In this document: one piece after another, positions 10,085 to 21,167 of the stretch
Layout: each line of letters starts with the position of its first letter
Numbering within the stretch: position 1 is the first letter of the stretch
DNA from: Achatina immaculata
Taxonomy: Eukaryota; Mollusca; Gastropoda; Stylommatophora; Achatinidae
Assembly: GCA_009760885.1 (NCBI GenBank)
Contig: CM019700.1
Coordinates: forward strand, 1,407,405-1,471,404
Direction of reading: 5' to 3'
DNA length: 64,000 nucleotides
The notes under the pieces: generated by a model
What the model was told of the DNA's origin: nothing
Database searches by the model: none
The model's input: only the letters and a program-made list of their open reading frames with translations
Made by a program: the position numbers and the translations under genes

Positions 10085-10545
10085 GTAAATGACCACAGCG
10101 GCCTAGTGAGCGTAGTATGTAAGTGACCACGGCTGCCTGTTGACCGTAGTATGTAAGTGACCACGGCTGCCTGTTGACCGTAGTATGTAAGTGACCACGG
10201 CTGCCTAGTGACCGTAGTATGTAAATGACCACGGCAGTCAAGTGACCGTAGTACGTAAATGATCATGGTTAACAAGTTACCTCGGTAGCCAAGTGACCGA
10301 AGTTCTCAGTGACCGCTTTAACCAAGTGATCGTAATACGTAAATGACCACATTAACCAAGTGACCGCAGTAAGCAAATTACGACGGTAAGCAAGTGACCC
10401 CGGTAACCAAGTGATCGTAATACGTAAATGACCACAGTAAGCATGTAACCACGGTAGCCAAGTGACCGTAGATCCTAAATGCCAACGGTTTCCAAGTGGC
10501 AGCGGTAGCCAAAGGACCACAGTTGGCAAGTTGGCCAAGCAACAG
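10085..10545. repeat. Minisatellite, ~34-bp unit
   Basis: Unit GACCGTAGTATGTAAGTGAC plus CACGGCTGCCTGTT. It is homogeneous at 10085-10260 and increasingly diverged to 10545. The overlapping reverse-strand frames are shadows of the array. Confidence 0.93.
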
Positions 10546-11155
10546 GCGATAGTAAAAGGGCATGACAGCATACTTGTTCTTGGGTCAAACCCATGATAAC
10601 AAATTCTTTGACAGCTCTAGTGATGATGTAGCTGTTGACAGCTGGCAACTTTAGGTAACAGCTGTCGACTTTCCTCGCGCCCTGGCATTTTAGCTAACAA
10701 TCAAAGCAGCTCTCATGCCCCCAAGAGAGTCTGTTTGTAAGGAAATTTCAGAAGAACCGGCAAGTCCAGCTGGAAACTGAAAATAAATAATCACGTAACC
10801 AACTACGAACTGTGGGTAGGGATAGTTAGCAAGAACACCTCGAGCGTAGCCTCTGGGTTGACCGGACGCTGTAGTTCATGCTGGTCGTCCAGATGGAATT
10901 TCGCCAAGGCTGAATCTTTGTTAAGAGTTTGTCCTGTATTGAAATCTGCTAATATGCAGCCCCTGTCATCGTGATAACAGTCGCAGCATGTTAAATGTCA
11001 GTCAGAACAAGATGTCTTGTGCAGTTTTGTTGATCTTGTGAGGTTCAACACGGGCAAGTTCCCACAAAACTTAAGGCATGCCTGGGGAACACCTGCAGAC
11101 AGAGATGACTTGGACAGCATCGAGCAGTCAAGTAGACTGAGCACATACTTATATT
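10546..11155. other. No gene seen
   Basis: No protein recognised. CTGTTGACAGCTG-type inverted words occur near 10630-10670. Confidence 0.4.
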
Positions 11156-11316
11156 TAAATAGGAATAGGGACAGTCCTGGAATGGGGACAGTCCCGGAAT
11201 AGGGACAGTCTTGGAATGGGGACAGTCCCGGAATAGGGACAGTCCTTGAATGGGGACAGTTCCGGAATAGGGACAGTCCTGGAATGAGGACAGTCCCGGA
11301 GTAGGGAAAGTCCTGA
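11156..11316. repeat. Minisatellite, 17-bp unit
   Basis: About nine copies of GAATAGGGACAGTCCTG alternating with GAATGGGGACAGTCCCG. Confidence 0.95.
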
Positions 11317-11419
11317 CAGAATGAGACAGGTAGAGACGGAGAAGAGGAACAGCAGGGAGACGAGTAACCCACGTCCGAAGCAAGCCATGACAACGTGTAG
11401 AGTAAACTCTGTTAAATGA

Positions 11420-11745
11420 TGTTTGATGATATTGATGATGATGATGATCTTCTTCGTTCACTTCTACCACCAAGATCACCCCGTGATCCTACTGAATTTA
11501 CTCCTGTGGTCCTTGATTGGTCCTGTGGTCCCCGAGAGGGCCACAAGAGATCCCAGAGAGGACCATATGAGGTTCAGAGTATCGCGGGGCTTGGGCCTGT
11601 ATTCTCGGCGGGTCGCAGAAGCGGGATTGCGTGACACTGTGGTTTTCGTTGCACCAGTTTAATCTAGAATGGACTTTCTCACCGGAAAACCTCAGCGTGA
11701 TTAGGATACGTCGGATGAGACTTGGTTGTCTATCTAGACTGCCCT
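11420..11745 (+). repeat. Dispersed repeat Y, copy 1
   Basis: Similar along about 270 bp to the reverse complement of 51045-51345. Shared words are TCTTCTTCGTTC, GATCCTACTGAATTTACGCC-like, CTGGTGCAACGAAAACCAC (reverse) and CTTTCTCACCGGAA. Both copies have a GAT/CTT-type microsatellite at the same side. No coding content recognised; class unknown. Confidence 0.7.
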
Positions 11746-11834
11746 GGTCCAGTGTCTCCGACTTCAGCATTTTATGGTAGTGGCCGCCACCCTTCCTGGT
11801 GGTTGACCAGGACGGAGTTTCTGTCTAGGAGGAC
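11746..11834. other. Spacer between repeats Y and Z
   Basis: Nothing recognised. Confidence 0.3.
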
Positions 11835-12480
11835 GAATCCTCGCCACTAGTAAGTTTCACCCCTGGGCTAAGCCGGTTTAGGCGTATTATCCCAGTATGG
11901 GCGTGTTTAGGACGTGACCGACCTCTAGAGCGGAGGTACCATGACATGAGTAGTCAAAGTTTCACCCCTGGGTTAAGCCGGTTTAGGCATATTTCACCAG
12001 TATGGGTGTATATCTGACGTGACCGGCCTCTAGAGCGATGCCGTGGTATGAGTAGCTCTCGTCGCGAGACTACTAGACATATGATTAATCTTCACTTTAT
12101 CCTTTCCATCACCTTTTCACGGCGGTGCCGCTCACCAACCCTGATCGGATTTTCTTCATTGACCGGGAGGAGTTTCACCCCACGCGTGGCAGACGAAGAA
12201 ACTCGCCAGCAGTGTCTTAGTTTAACCCATGGGTTAAGCAGGTTCAGGCAATCCGCCCAGTATGGGTGCACATAGGACGTGGCTGACCTTCAGAGCAGTG
12301 GTGCCGTGATTTGAGCACTCCTGACTTCGAGACTACTGATTACTTCACTTAATCCTTTTTTTCACCTTTTCCACGGTGGCGCCGCGCGGCAATGCCATTC
12401 GCTGCCTTTCTTCACTGGCCGGGATAAGCCCCACTGCACGCATTGCAGCTGAAGAATCTCGCCAGCAGCGATTTTTAAAT
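11835..12480 (+). repeat. Repeat Z: about 2.4 tandem copies of a ~260-bp unit
   Basis: AGTTTCACCCCTGGGCTAAG begins at 11851 and variants recur at 11958 and 12217. Each is followed by CCAGTATGGGYGT..., GACGTGACCG and, in the last two copies, GAGACTACT and CACCTTTTC.ACGG. The first unit is truncated. Copies end in CTCGCCAGCAG. Units are clearly diverged. Class unknown; no frame conserved between units. Confidence 0.8.
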
Positions 12481-13342
12481 CAGAGTTTTCCTTCTCTCAT
12501 ATGAGCTACTAAACAAGACTTTCATCTATCCGAAATGTCTGGTTTTCATGCGCCATATATTCGCCATCGCCCCTTCTCCTGTCAGTTTGAAAAGTTCTGC
12601 CACGAGAAGGCCAGGAGCTGGATATAACTGTCAGAGGCTTTTTGAGACGCACGCCTGGGAGACATTTAATTGGAGTGGAGAGCGTATCCTCCACCCCACC
12701 TCAGGCTGTAACAGTCCTTAGAACCTATGATGATGATGATGATAACTATTGACCTGGAATCACAAGTAAGCCATTAAAAGCGAGTAATTAACATCAATAT
12801 ATTCATTACTTTCTGAATCTTATCAGATCCCAAGAATAAAAAGGCTTATATTGAGGAGCATATAAACTACCTAGACCTTCTCTTTGTAATTTTCGTTTAC
12901 TGTGAGACAATAGTTTTTCATTTGAGAATTTCTAAAACAATGAGAGATTAGTCTTGCATACTTTAAAAAGGTAGAAATAGAGAGGCTTGAAATAGACGCC
13001 TCTAAATAATTCATTACTCCAATCTTTTAATACGTTCTGGTTCGTAGAGCAACTCCCAATCAGAATTTCAGCCAACGACGTTCCGTCAACTTCCCATTGA
13101 CTTGTGGCCAGGGAGCAAAATGAAGCCATTAATTCCAGTAATATGCCAGATTGCGCTGGTTAATTGTTGAGGCCAAGCAAGAAATGGGTTCTGTGCGAAG
13201 ATTGGTTCCAAACTGTGGTTTATAACGGCTTGATTGCTGTGAGTTTTGTTTTTCCCCCTTTTATAGCTCCTGCTATGTTTGGTTTTAAATTGATCGTTAA
13301 TTTGTGGAAAATCCGCTTAATGTTTTTGTTTGTACGCTTGAG
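12481..13342. other. No gene seen
   Basis: Contains a short (GAT)n at 12728-12741. No protein or repeat family recognised. Confidence 0.4.
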
Positions 13343-13396
13343 ACCTTAGAGAGAGAGAGGAAGAGAGAGAGAGAGAGAGAGAGAAAGGGAGGGAGA
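13343..13396. repeat. (GA)n microsatellite
   Basis: Purine run of AG/GA with a few interruptions. Confidence 0.9.
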
Positions 13397-14334
13397 GATG
13401 CAATAAATACAACGGAGTATGCTTTCAAAGAGGCACGCAGGCAGTGAAAACTTTGATGTGTAACTTAGTAGCTGGAAGGAAGAGTGGACAAATGTATTAT
13501 CCGCCGAGAGAAAATACAGGGGTTAAGCAAAGAAGAATGCAAGTTAATGGAAGCTTGTGCCAGAAGTTAATGTTTGCTTGGAGATTTGCTTCGGAGGAGA
13601 TTGGAGCAGGGACGTATCTGGACTTGATTGAAGTAGACGCTAGAAGATCCTACCAGATGTGCGATTGAGAGTTTTAAAAAATAAAGGCAATTTGAAGAAA
13701 AAAAAATAGTTACACCGTAAGCACAACAGATAGAAGCTGATGCAACACAGCATATTTTCAATGGCTGATGTGTAATTCGAACACGCGCGGCACAGCGTTC
13801 TGCCTTTAGTTTAAGGCCAAGGCCAAAATAAATATGGACGCGCCGCTGCTATATAACAGCGCGCCGTAGTGAGATTTCTTTCGCCAGAGGTAGTGAAACC
13901 TGCTGAAATTCACGGTACAGTGTTGGCTCAGTCTTGAAGTGAAAACAGCAAGGTTCAACAAAAAGGTTTGTGAATGGGTAGAGAGATTTACAGTGAGGAA
14001 ACAACTTTACCTGCGGAAGCACCATCTAGTGGGCATCAACATCGAGCACACAGGCCCAAATCATCAGAGTCTAAGTCTTGACCAGAGAAGGCCGAAGGCT
14101 TACGCTGTCTACTCCTACCGCACAGCTGGATATCAGCGATGGATCCGCACATGCCAAAAGGGCGTGGTGACCTGAGGTACCGTAACTTTTGCACAAGGTG
14201 GGAACCCATACAACTTACTGATCTGCACAAGGAACAATACTTGGAAAGTCTGATCCAGTTCCTAAATGTATAAGTCCAGTTCCTGAACGGTTTGGAAGAA
14301 GTTTACTGGTTTAGAGCGGATTTTCACCGGCGAA
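13397..14334. other. No gene recognised; contains a GC-rich imperfect palindrome
   Basis: A 78-codon frame at 13939-14175 has no family resemblance I can name. At 13838-13868 an imperfect palindrome (GCTGCTATATAACAGC core with GCGCC flanks) contains a TATATAA word. Confidence 0.4.
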
Positions 14335-14475
14335 AAGACAAAGCTCCATCACTGTGAACCAGAAAACAAAGGAGACAAAACTCCATCACTGTGAACCAGA
14401 AAACAAAGGAGACAAAACTCCATCACTATGAACTAGAATATAATGGAGACAAAACTCCTACACTGTGGACTAGAA
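14335..14475. repeat. Minisatellite, ~37-bp unit
   Basis: About four copies of GACAAAACTCCATCACTGTG plus AACCAGAAAACAAAGGA. Confidence 0.9.
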
Positions 14476-14619
14476 AACAAGTGAGACAAATCAAGCAGTG
14501 GAAACACACGTCTTCTCAGGTAAAGAAGATTTCAAACAACAGCCTAAGAGAATCATGCTGACCTACTTTTGGGGCATAAATTGTCCCATTTTGGAGCGTT
14601 GTCAAGAGTACAGACAAAC

Positions 14620-14745
14620 AGTGGCGTACTCAGTAGACAGAAAGTGAAACATGTTCAATGCTTAGACAAAAAGTGAAACCTATACTATGCTTAGACAGAA
14701 AGTGAAACCTGTTCTACGCTTAGACAGAAAGTGAAACCTGTAGAT
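14620..14745. repeat. Short minisatellite, ~29-bp unit
   Basis: AGACAGAAAGTGAAACCTGT and a CT..GCTT link repeat about four times with variation. Confidence 0.85.
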
Positions 14746-14861
14746 GGCACCAAAAGAAGAAGAAGGATGGCAAAAAAAAAACAGCCCCGCTGAACCATGA
14801 CAGTGCAAGTCCCCATGCATCAGCCGCAGCTATGGAGGCAGTGCAACGATCGTGGTCTGTA

Positions 14862-14943
14862 CACTTGTAGTAGCAGAAGTAGTAGTGGTATAGTAGTAGT
14901 AGTAGTAGTAGTAGTTTTATAGCAGTAGTAGAAGTAGTAGCAA

Positions 14944-14977
<34 letters not shown>

Positions 14978-15152
14978 TTTATAGCAGTAGTAGAAGTAGT
15001 AGCAATAGTAGTAGTAGTAGTAGTAGTTTTATAGCAGTAGTAGAAGTAGTAGCAGTAGTAGTAGTTATAGTACATTTGTAGTAGAGTAGTAGTAGTTATA
15101 GAAGTAGTAATAGTAGTATAGTAGTAGTAGTATAGTAGTAGTAGTAATATAT
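14862..15152. repeat. (TAG)n trinucleotide array
   Basis: Long GTA/TAG run with a superimposed larger repeat (TTTTATAGCAGTAGTAGAAG recurs three times). The reverse strand reads as poly-Leu/Tyr/Thr, which I treat as non-coding. Confidence 0.95.
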
Positions 15153-15409
15153 AACAGCGACATAACGCAGCAATATCTTTTTGCTGGTGAACGCAGAAGA
15201 AGAAGACCGTTTCATCTGTTACTATTGTCCTTATTGTTACAAGGAACATTATTAAAACATTAAATACTGCAGCCACGTGATGCAGGTGGAAGCAAAAGGT
15301 GTGTGTGGGGGGGGGGGTAGGTGGTCACCTGGTTCCCGTTGTTGTTAAGGTCCAGTAGCAGCTGTAATGACAGCCAGGAAACCTGTGTGCATCATCATTG
15401 TGGGCGTTG
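15153..15409. other. Spacer between microsatellites
   Basis: No feature recognised apart from a G-run at 15306-15318. Confidence 0.35.
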
Positions 15410-15616
15410 TCATCGCCATATCATCATCATCATCATCATCATCAGCATCGTCGTCATCGTCATATCATCATCATCATCATCATCGTTGGCGTCGTCATCG
15501 ACATATCATCATCATCATCATTGTAGGCGTCGTCATCGCCATATCATCATCATCATCAGCAGCAGCATCGTCGCCATCGTCATCGTTGTCGTCATCATCA
15601 TCATTATCATTGCGCA
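15410..15616. repeat. (CAT)n trinucleotide array with GTCGTCATCG interruptions
   Basis: TCATCA runs alternate with GGCGTCGTCATCGCCATA-like blocks, which themselves recur three times. Confidence 0.95.
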
Positions 15617-16189
15617 GGAGAATAATAGAACCTGATTGAAAAGCTTACAGTACAAAAACAAGATATATTTTATAAACTGGTACACGTGAACTTGTCTCTG
15701 CAGTAATTATACGCACGTATAGACACGGAACAGAAAAACACCTTTGAACAAATCAAAGCCTTGGTTTATCACAAACGATACAAAAGCCGGTGCTGATATC
15801 AACGTCAAATAACGTCTCCACTGCCCCCTCCCAAAAAAAAAAAAAACGTTTTAGCATCAACGGCCGTGACGACATTTGTTGTTCGATCTTTCCGCATGAG
15901 TGAACTTGACAATACATTGGAGAAGTTCATTTAAATGAGTCGTTCCTTTGATCCACGCTTTGTTTAGCAAACCGTGGCGAGCCGTTTTAGATTAGAAGTG
16001 ATATGTTTTTTGCTTTGGTTTAAAGTAGAACTTTCTTGGAGTCAGTGCTTCACCTGCGGAAAAGTACATATGTAGTTTAAAAATATACACATGTACTGTG
16101 CGATCTGGTTTACTGTGATATTATCAAGTCTTACTTCAAGCACTCGAGTGCAACTTCTGAGTGAAGTTAGAGCTGTAATAATTACAATA
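15617..16189. other. No gene seen
   Basis: Unique-looking DNA with an A-run at 15834-15846. Confidence 0.4.
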
Positions 16190-16530
16190 CCCTCGTTTAT
16201 GAAGACGAGAGTCGGGAGTAGGTATAATAATCCCATATATGAAGAATGAGAGTAGGAGTCGGTATAACAATCCCATTTAAGAAGGATGAGAGTCGAAGTT
16301 GGTATACTAGTCCCATTTATGAAGAATTAGAGTCGGAGTTGGTATAATAGTCCAATTTATGAAGGATGAGAGTTGGAGTTGGTATAATAGCCCCGTTTAT
16401 GAAGGATGAGAGTTGGAGTTGGTATAATAGTCCCATTTATGAAGGATGAGAGTTGGAGTTGGTATAATAGCCCCGTTTATGAAGGATGAGAGTTGGAGTT
16501 GGTATAATAGTCCTATTTATGAAGGATGAG
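16190..16530. repeat. Minisatellite, 40-bp unit
   Basis: About eight copies of TCCCATTTATGAAGGATGAG plus AGTTGGAGTTGGTATAATAG. Variants with CCCCGTTTAT alternate in the last copies. Confidence 0.95.
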
Positions 16531-16639
16531 GATCGGGTAATAAAAAAGTGAGATGCTGAGTGTGAAGAAACAATGTGTGAAGTCATCGGAGTCCCTTCCT
16601 TTTCTAAGACAAAGTTTCCTGGTTTTCCTCTCCGTGTTT
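16531..16639. other. Spacer
   Basis: Nothing recognised. Confidence 0.3.
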
Positions 16640-16795
16640 CTGTAGAGCTGCAGTTTTTAGCAGGGAACAGGTCATTGGCCTATCCCCCAACCTCCATAGT
16701 CGCCTCTTACAACATACGTGGAAGGTGGTAGTGGTCCTATTCCTTTCTCCCCAGATCTGGGTCCCGGTAACCACACGGGCGGTATGAAGTCATGG
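16640..16795 (-). repeat. Dispersed-repeat fragment with GTAAGAGGCGAC motif
   Basis: On the reverse strand it carries GTTGTAAGAGGCGACTATGG followed by a C/G-rich block. From memory, a GTAAGAGGCGAC motif is widespread in invertebrate interspersed repeats. I cannot assign a named family and there is only one copy in this window. Confidence 0.4.
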
Positions 16796-17099
16796 TCGGA
16801 AGAAATGCGTCGTTTATAGGGAATCGGATCTGGAGGCGGACAACAACAAAAAAGTAGAAGCGACAGACAGTTTAAAAAATAGAGGAATCATAGCTGGTAT
16901 CAGACGGAAAGAAAAGGAGTCAGATAGCAAGAAGAAAAATAGAGGAGTCGGAGTTGACGGGTTGACATTCCAACCTACCCCACAACTTAGCGCTCTTTAA
17001 AAATTGTAAACTTTTTCAGGTATATTTTTTAGAAGCCTGGCTGCAGATCTGTTTTAGAATAAATACTTAAAAAAAATAATCATAATAAGCTGCTTTCTC
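16796..17099. other. No gene seen
   Basis: A-rich spacer. Only weak internal similarity (AGACGGAAAGAAAAGGAGTC-like words). Confidence 0.35.
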
Positions 17100-17104
17100 T
17101 CCAC

Positions 17105-17144
17105 ACTTCATCTTCTTCTTCTTCTTCTTCTCTCTCTCTCTCTG
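17105..17144. repeat. (CTT)n/(CT)n microsatellite
   Basis: CTTCTTCTT passes into CTCTCTCT. Confidence 0.9.
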
Positions 17145-17194
17145 TTGCAACATCTTTAGATCAAGCTAGAGGCTAAGATATTTCGTTAAAAAAA

Positions 17195-17582
17195 CCACAC
17201 AAATTAAAACACACACAGACAAACACAAATCAAAACAGCACCAAACACGAATCAAAGCAGCACCAAACAAACACAAACCAAACCACCCCCAAACAAACAT
17301 AAATATAACCCCTCCCCCCCAACAAACACAAATCAAAACAGCACCAAGCAAATACAAATCAGAACGCCCCCAAACAAACACAAATCAAAACACCCCCAAA
17401 CAAACACAAATCAAAACACCCCCAAACAAACACAAATACAAACAGCACCAGGCAAACACAAATCAGAATAGCACCAAACAAACACAAATCAGAACAGCAC
17501 CAAACACAAATCAGAACAGCACCAAACAAACACAAATCAGAACAGCACCAAACAAACACAAATCAGAACAGCACCAAACACC
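17195..17582. repeat. Minisatellite, ~26-bp unit
   Basis: AACAAACACAAATCAGAACA plus GCACCA, with variants in which GCACC is replaced by CCCCC. About fifteen units. Confidence 0.95.
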
Positions 17583-18184
17583 GCTGGCTATTTTTTCCAC
17601 GTCTAAAGTTCTGGAACGCCTCTAATTCCGTTTCTCTTCAAAAGTGACGATTCCCATTTTACTGGCTCAGCTGTCTGTAAAAGACTGTTAATCCTTTCCT
17701 TATCCACTTGGGAATTGTCTTAAGAGTTCTGTGGGTGGAGGGGGATGTATTGCAAGACTTCTGTTCCTTGAGAGACAGGACTGACGGTATCACACCCAAT
17801 ATAACTTCCTGAGCAGCAACAGTTCTCCGGTAGCTCCGAGTAATCATTGCGCGCCTGTCGTAAATTGAAGTTAAAGACTTATCTGGGCCGGGTCAGTCTT
17901 TAGTTAAAAGTCTTAAAATGGAGGGGTTTTTTGGCACCAGATTTAAAGTTTGTGGGGAAAGGGGGATTGAGACAGGATTTGGTGATTTAACGCTGTGTGG
18001 TGGTTGTTTGACAAACAGGATTCCCTGGAACGTTAACTAAAGCAAATGTCGGTGTCAAGGTCGCTTAGAATGGTTTAAAAAAAAATAAGACAAGTGCAAT
18101 GTAATTATAATAAAACTGTGATAAGAATTTGAAGAGAATGTTTGTCAGTTCATTTTATCACTGGCAAATATCTTTCTATGCTTA
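17583..18184. other. No gene seen
   Basis: Unique-looking DNA. No recognisable frame on either strand. Confidence 0.4.
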
Positions 18185-18715
18185 CACAATCATTCATCTT
18201 CCTCTTTTTCAGCTTTCGAAGTCATTAAGGCTGATGCTGCATATAAAGTTTGCCTCCATTCCTCTCTATTCCTAATCTTCTCTCTCCAGTTGGTGACACC
18301 AATTTCTTTAATATTCTCTTCTATGTTGTCTTTCCTTCTCTGGCTTGGTCTACCCCTTGGTCTTGTTTCCCTCATCTCTTGCGCATACATCATTTTCGTT
18401 TGTCTGTTCTCTTCCATTCTTTCTACATGCCCAAGCCAGCGTAGTCTGTTCAGTTTCAAGACATTTCTAATTCGATGAGATTTACAAATAAGCTGTTCAG
18501 TTCAGTGTTCTTTCTAGCTCTCCGTTCTCCGCTGTTGGTATCCTTTATCGGCCCAAAGATTCTTCTTAGGACCTCGTTCTCAAAGATCTGCAATTGTTCA
18601 TCTTTCTTTGTTTTAACTCCACGTTTCTGATCCATACACGACTGTATTTCGTGCTCACCAAAAATGTATAAAACTTGAATGCGGCCTTCGTTCTTCCTCA
18701 GCAAAATACATAAAT
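18185..18715 (-). mobile_element. LINE family D: C-terminal tail
   Basis: Reverse strand reads, in two frames, EQLQIFENEVLRRIFGPIKD with RARKNTELNSLF, then LNRLRWLGHVERMEENR, RETRPRGRPSQRRKDNI and EEWRQTLYAASALMTSKAEK. This is the conserved end of a non-LTR ORF2 (FGP..., RWLGHV.RM, RGRP..R). The ATG-free junction between the two frames at about 18460 is a frameshift. The RT core is absent. A fragment of the same family lies at 20115-20175. Confidence 0.8.
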
Positions 18716-18752
18716 CATGAATACGGCCTTCCGTGTCTCTCCCGATTCTCTA
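18655..18752. repeat. Tandem duplication of ~60 bp at the D element's upstream end
   Basis: AAAATGTATAAAACTTGAAT..CGGCCTTCG is followed by AAAATACATAAATCATGAAT..CGGCCTTCCG. Confidence 0.6.
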
Positions 18753-19039
18753 ATCAGATGACATGGAGCAAGGCCATCTTCTACGCTTGTTATGATATCA
18801 AGTTGCCCGATCGTTTTTATTGATAACTTCCATGTGATGGTATCTGAAAGCGTTTTCCAATTGTTTTTTTTTTATAGTTCTAACACAACGTGTCATAGTT
18901 TGCCGGGTACCGGAGAAAGAATAGTTCTTCTGATATATAGTCGAAGGCTGGACAGAAAAGATAAAGAATTATCACGACCTCCTGCAGATCATCACCACTG
19001 AGGTGACTGAAGGTGATCATCTCTTTCAGTTAGAGAATA
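18753..19039. other. No gene seen
   Basis: No recognisable feature. Confidence 0.35.
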
Positions 19040-19345
19040 CTGCCGAAGATCCTAGCGTTGTGCCGAAAAACTGGGAGAGTGACCATGCCCGGAATCCAGA
19101 ATGATATCGAATTGTTAGGATCTGAATGTTCACTTTAATTTTTGAAGGTGCTTCAATCATTCCACATATGACAAGTCCATAAGTGCTCATATCTCCTCTT
19201 GTGGAGAAGGATCTCATCACTGTGCACGCACTCCGTAGCACAAGCCAAAACCTTAAGAATGGGAGGTGATTCGAACCAACGATTTAAGTCTGAGAATAAT
19301 CGATAGAGTGTGTCTTTATCAATTCAGCCAGTATTACACTTTTAA
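19040..19345 (-). mobile_element. Probable tRNA-derived SINE remnant
   Basis: On the reverse strand the head has TGGCTGAATTGATAAAGAC (A-box-like, about 19333-19315) and GTTGGTTCGAATCACC (B-box-like, about 19280-19265), with spacing compatible with a tRNA-like RNA polymerase III promoter. A non-tRNA body then runs to about 19040. A single copy here, so the family boundaries are guesses. Confidence 0.5.
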
Positions 19346-19579
19346 AATCTGTCATGAAACTGACAGAGTGAAAGCCACATTTGTACTAAAGATCTTCAGA
19401 ATAGTAAACTTTCTTTTCTCTGTTTATTTCTACATTTTGTATGACACTAGAATGTAAGATTTTCGCTACATTCTGCATGACACTAGAATGTAATATTTTG
19501 CTACATTTTGCCCTTGTCGTTCTGCTCGGAAGTGTGTAAAACTGTTATTTCCTTGACATTGCTGTCATGTTTGTTGTCT

Positions 19580-19635
19580 GACAGCTGCACATCAGAGACT
19601 GACAGCTGCACACCAGAGACTGACAGCTGTTGACG
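19580..19635. repeat. Short repeat around CTGACAGCTG
   Basis: GACTGACAGCTGCACAYCAGA occurs two and a half times, with an internal CAGCTG palindrome. Confidence 0.7.
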
Positions 19636-19799
19636 ATTTACGCCGCGAGTTTTAGAAAAAAAAGTCATATTTTATAATCTGGTCTCTAGTGTGCATGTTT
19701 TCAGGAAACCTTTGGACACACTCAGAGGCATGTTTCATTCTGTACATGTCTGTCTTGAGATATTTCCGAGATTTATACTTTTATCAGTCAAATATGTAG

Positions 19800-20455
19800 G
19801 ATCTTCAGTATCCACAGCTTCACTACATATTATCTATCCACAGTTCTTCTTCTCATTATACAGAGTTCTACGTCATATTATCTGTCCACCGTTCCACTTC
19901 ACATTATTCATAGTTCTAATTCACAGCACGCACAGTTGTACTTCACATCATCCACAATTCTACTTCACATTATTCACAGTTCTACTTCACATTATGCAGA
20001 GTTCTGCTTCGTATTATTTATCCACTGTTCTAATTCACAGGATCCACAGTTCTACTTCTCTTTATTCGCAGATCTATTTCACGTTATAAGCAGTTCTACC
20101 TCACATATCCACAGTTCTTCTTCTTCTTCTTCAGCTTTCCGAGCCATTAAGGGTCATTGCTGCAGATAACGTTCCTCACATTATCCACAGGTCTTCTTCT
20201 TCTTCTACTTCACGTTATTAATAGTTCTACCTCACATTAGCCACAGTTCTACTTCGCGTTATTAATAGTTCTACCTCGCGGTATCAACAGTGCTACTTCA
20301 CGTTATTAACAGTTCTACCTCACATTATCCACAGTTCTATCTCACATTATCCATAGTTCTACTTCACGTTATTAATAGTTCTACCTCACATTATTCACAG
20401 ATGTATTTCACATTATTAACAATTCTACCATTATTAACAGTTCTAACAGTTCTAC
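19800..20455. repeat. Minisatellite, 22-bp unit, left half (degenerate)
   Basis: CAGTTCTACCTCACATTATYCA repeats with many substitutions. It is one array with 21168-21640, since the LINE B3 insertion splits it. Confidence 0.9.
20113..20176 (-). mobile_element. LINE family D 3' fragment inside the 22-bp array
   Basis: TCTTCTTCAGCTTTCCGAG followed by CATTAAGG matches the 3' end of element D (18207-18245). It is flanked by CTT microsatellite and array sequence. Confidence 0.65.
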
Positions 20456-21167
20456 AACTAAAGAGTCTGGAGAGGAACCGACAGAACTACAAAAATAAGA
20501 TTGTTAAGGGCATGCATCTTTCCCATCGCAACATATGCCTATGAGACCTGGACACTTAACAAAACAGCTAAGAAACACATAAATGCCTTTGAATGTAAAT
20601 GCTACAGAAGAGCTCTTCAAATATCATGGACACAAAAAAGAAAAAAATATATCCATACTCATTCATTCATTCCTTTGCATGTCCCTTACGGAACTTTGCC
20701 TCCCAAACAGCACTCCTGTAGGCCTCTCGGTTGTAAGCAAGATGGCCTGCTGCTGCTGCATCCATTTCCAGATCATCAACGATGTCTTGCAGCCATCTTC
20801 GTTTCGGTCTTCCTCTTTTTCTTTTTCCCATTATGTACCCTTCCAATACGGTCTTCTCTATCCATACTACAAGAACTTAATATTGAATAAGCCTGGCTAG
20901 TAAAAAATAGGATTAAAAAGAGAAAATGTAAATATTTTGGACACATTAAACGTCATGATAATCTAGAGAAGACCGCCTTGGAAGGATACATAATGGGAAA
21001 AAGAAAGAGGAAGACCAAGGCGAAGATGGCTGCAAGACATCGTTGATGATCTGATAATGGATACATCAGCAGCAGGCCAATCTTGCTCCCAACCGAGAGG
21101 CCTACAGGAGTGCTGTTAGAGAGGCAAAGTTCCGTAAGGGACATGCAAATGAACAAATGAATGACTG
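20456..21167 (+). mobile_element. LINE family B, copy B3, inserted in the 22-bp array and itself interrupted
   Basis: Forward strand reads IFPIATYAYETWTLNKTAKK, HINAFECKCYRRALQISWTQ, then (after the nested insert) LQELNIE, KYFGHIKRHDNLEKT, GKRKRK and REAKFRKGHANE, with an (AATG)n tail. AACAGTTCTAC flanks both sides (20445-20455 and 21168-21178). Because the host is an array this could be a coincidence or a true duplication. Stops and a frameshift in the basic tract make it inactive. It is the best reference for the structure of the family B tail. Confidence 0.85.
20650..20868 (-). mobile_element. Nested LINE B fragment with 10-bp target duplication
   Basis: A reverse-oriented 199-bp B 3' end (20660-20858) sits inside B3. 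TATCCATACT is duplicated at 20650-20659 and 20859-20868. The fragment starts at the LEKT segment, shorter than the other B copies, and ends with an (ATGA)n tail. Removing it restores the B3 reading. Confidence 0.88.

Noticed and set aside
13939..14175. 78-codon frame as a host gene exon
   Set aside because: No recognisable family, no splice-site pattern I could defend, and normal chance length for this composition.
15321..15639. Ser/Ile-rich open frames
   Set aside because: Direct translation of a CAT microsatellite in different phases.
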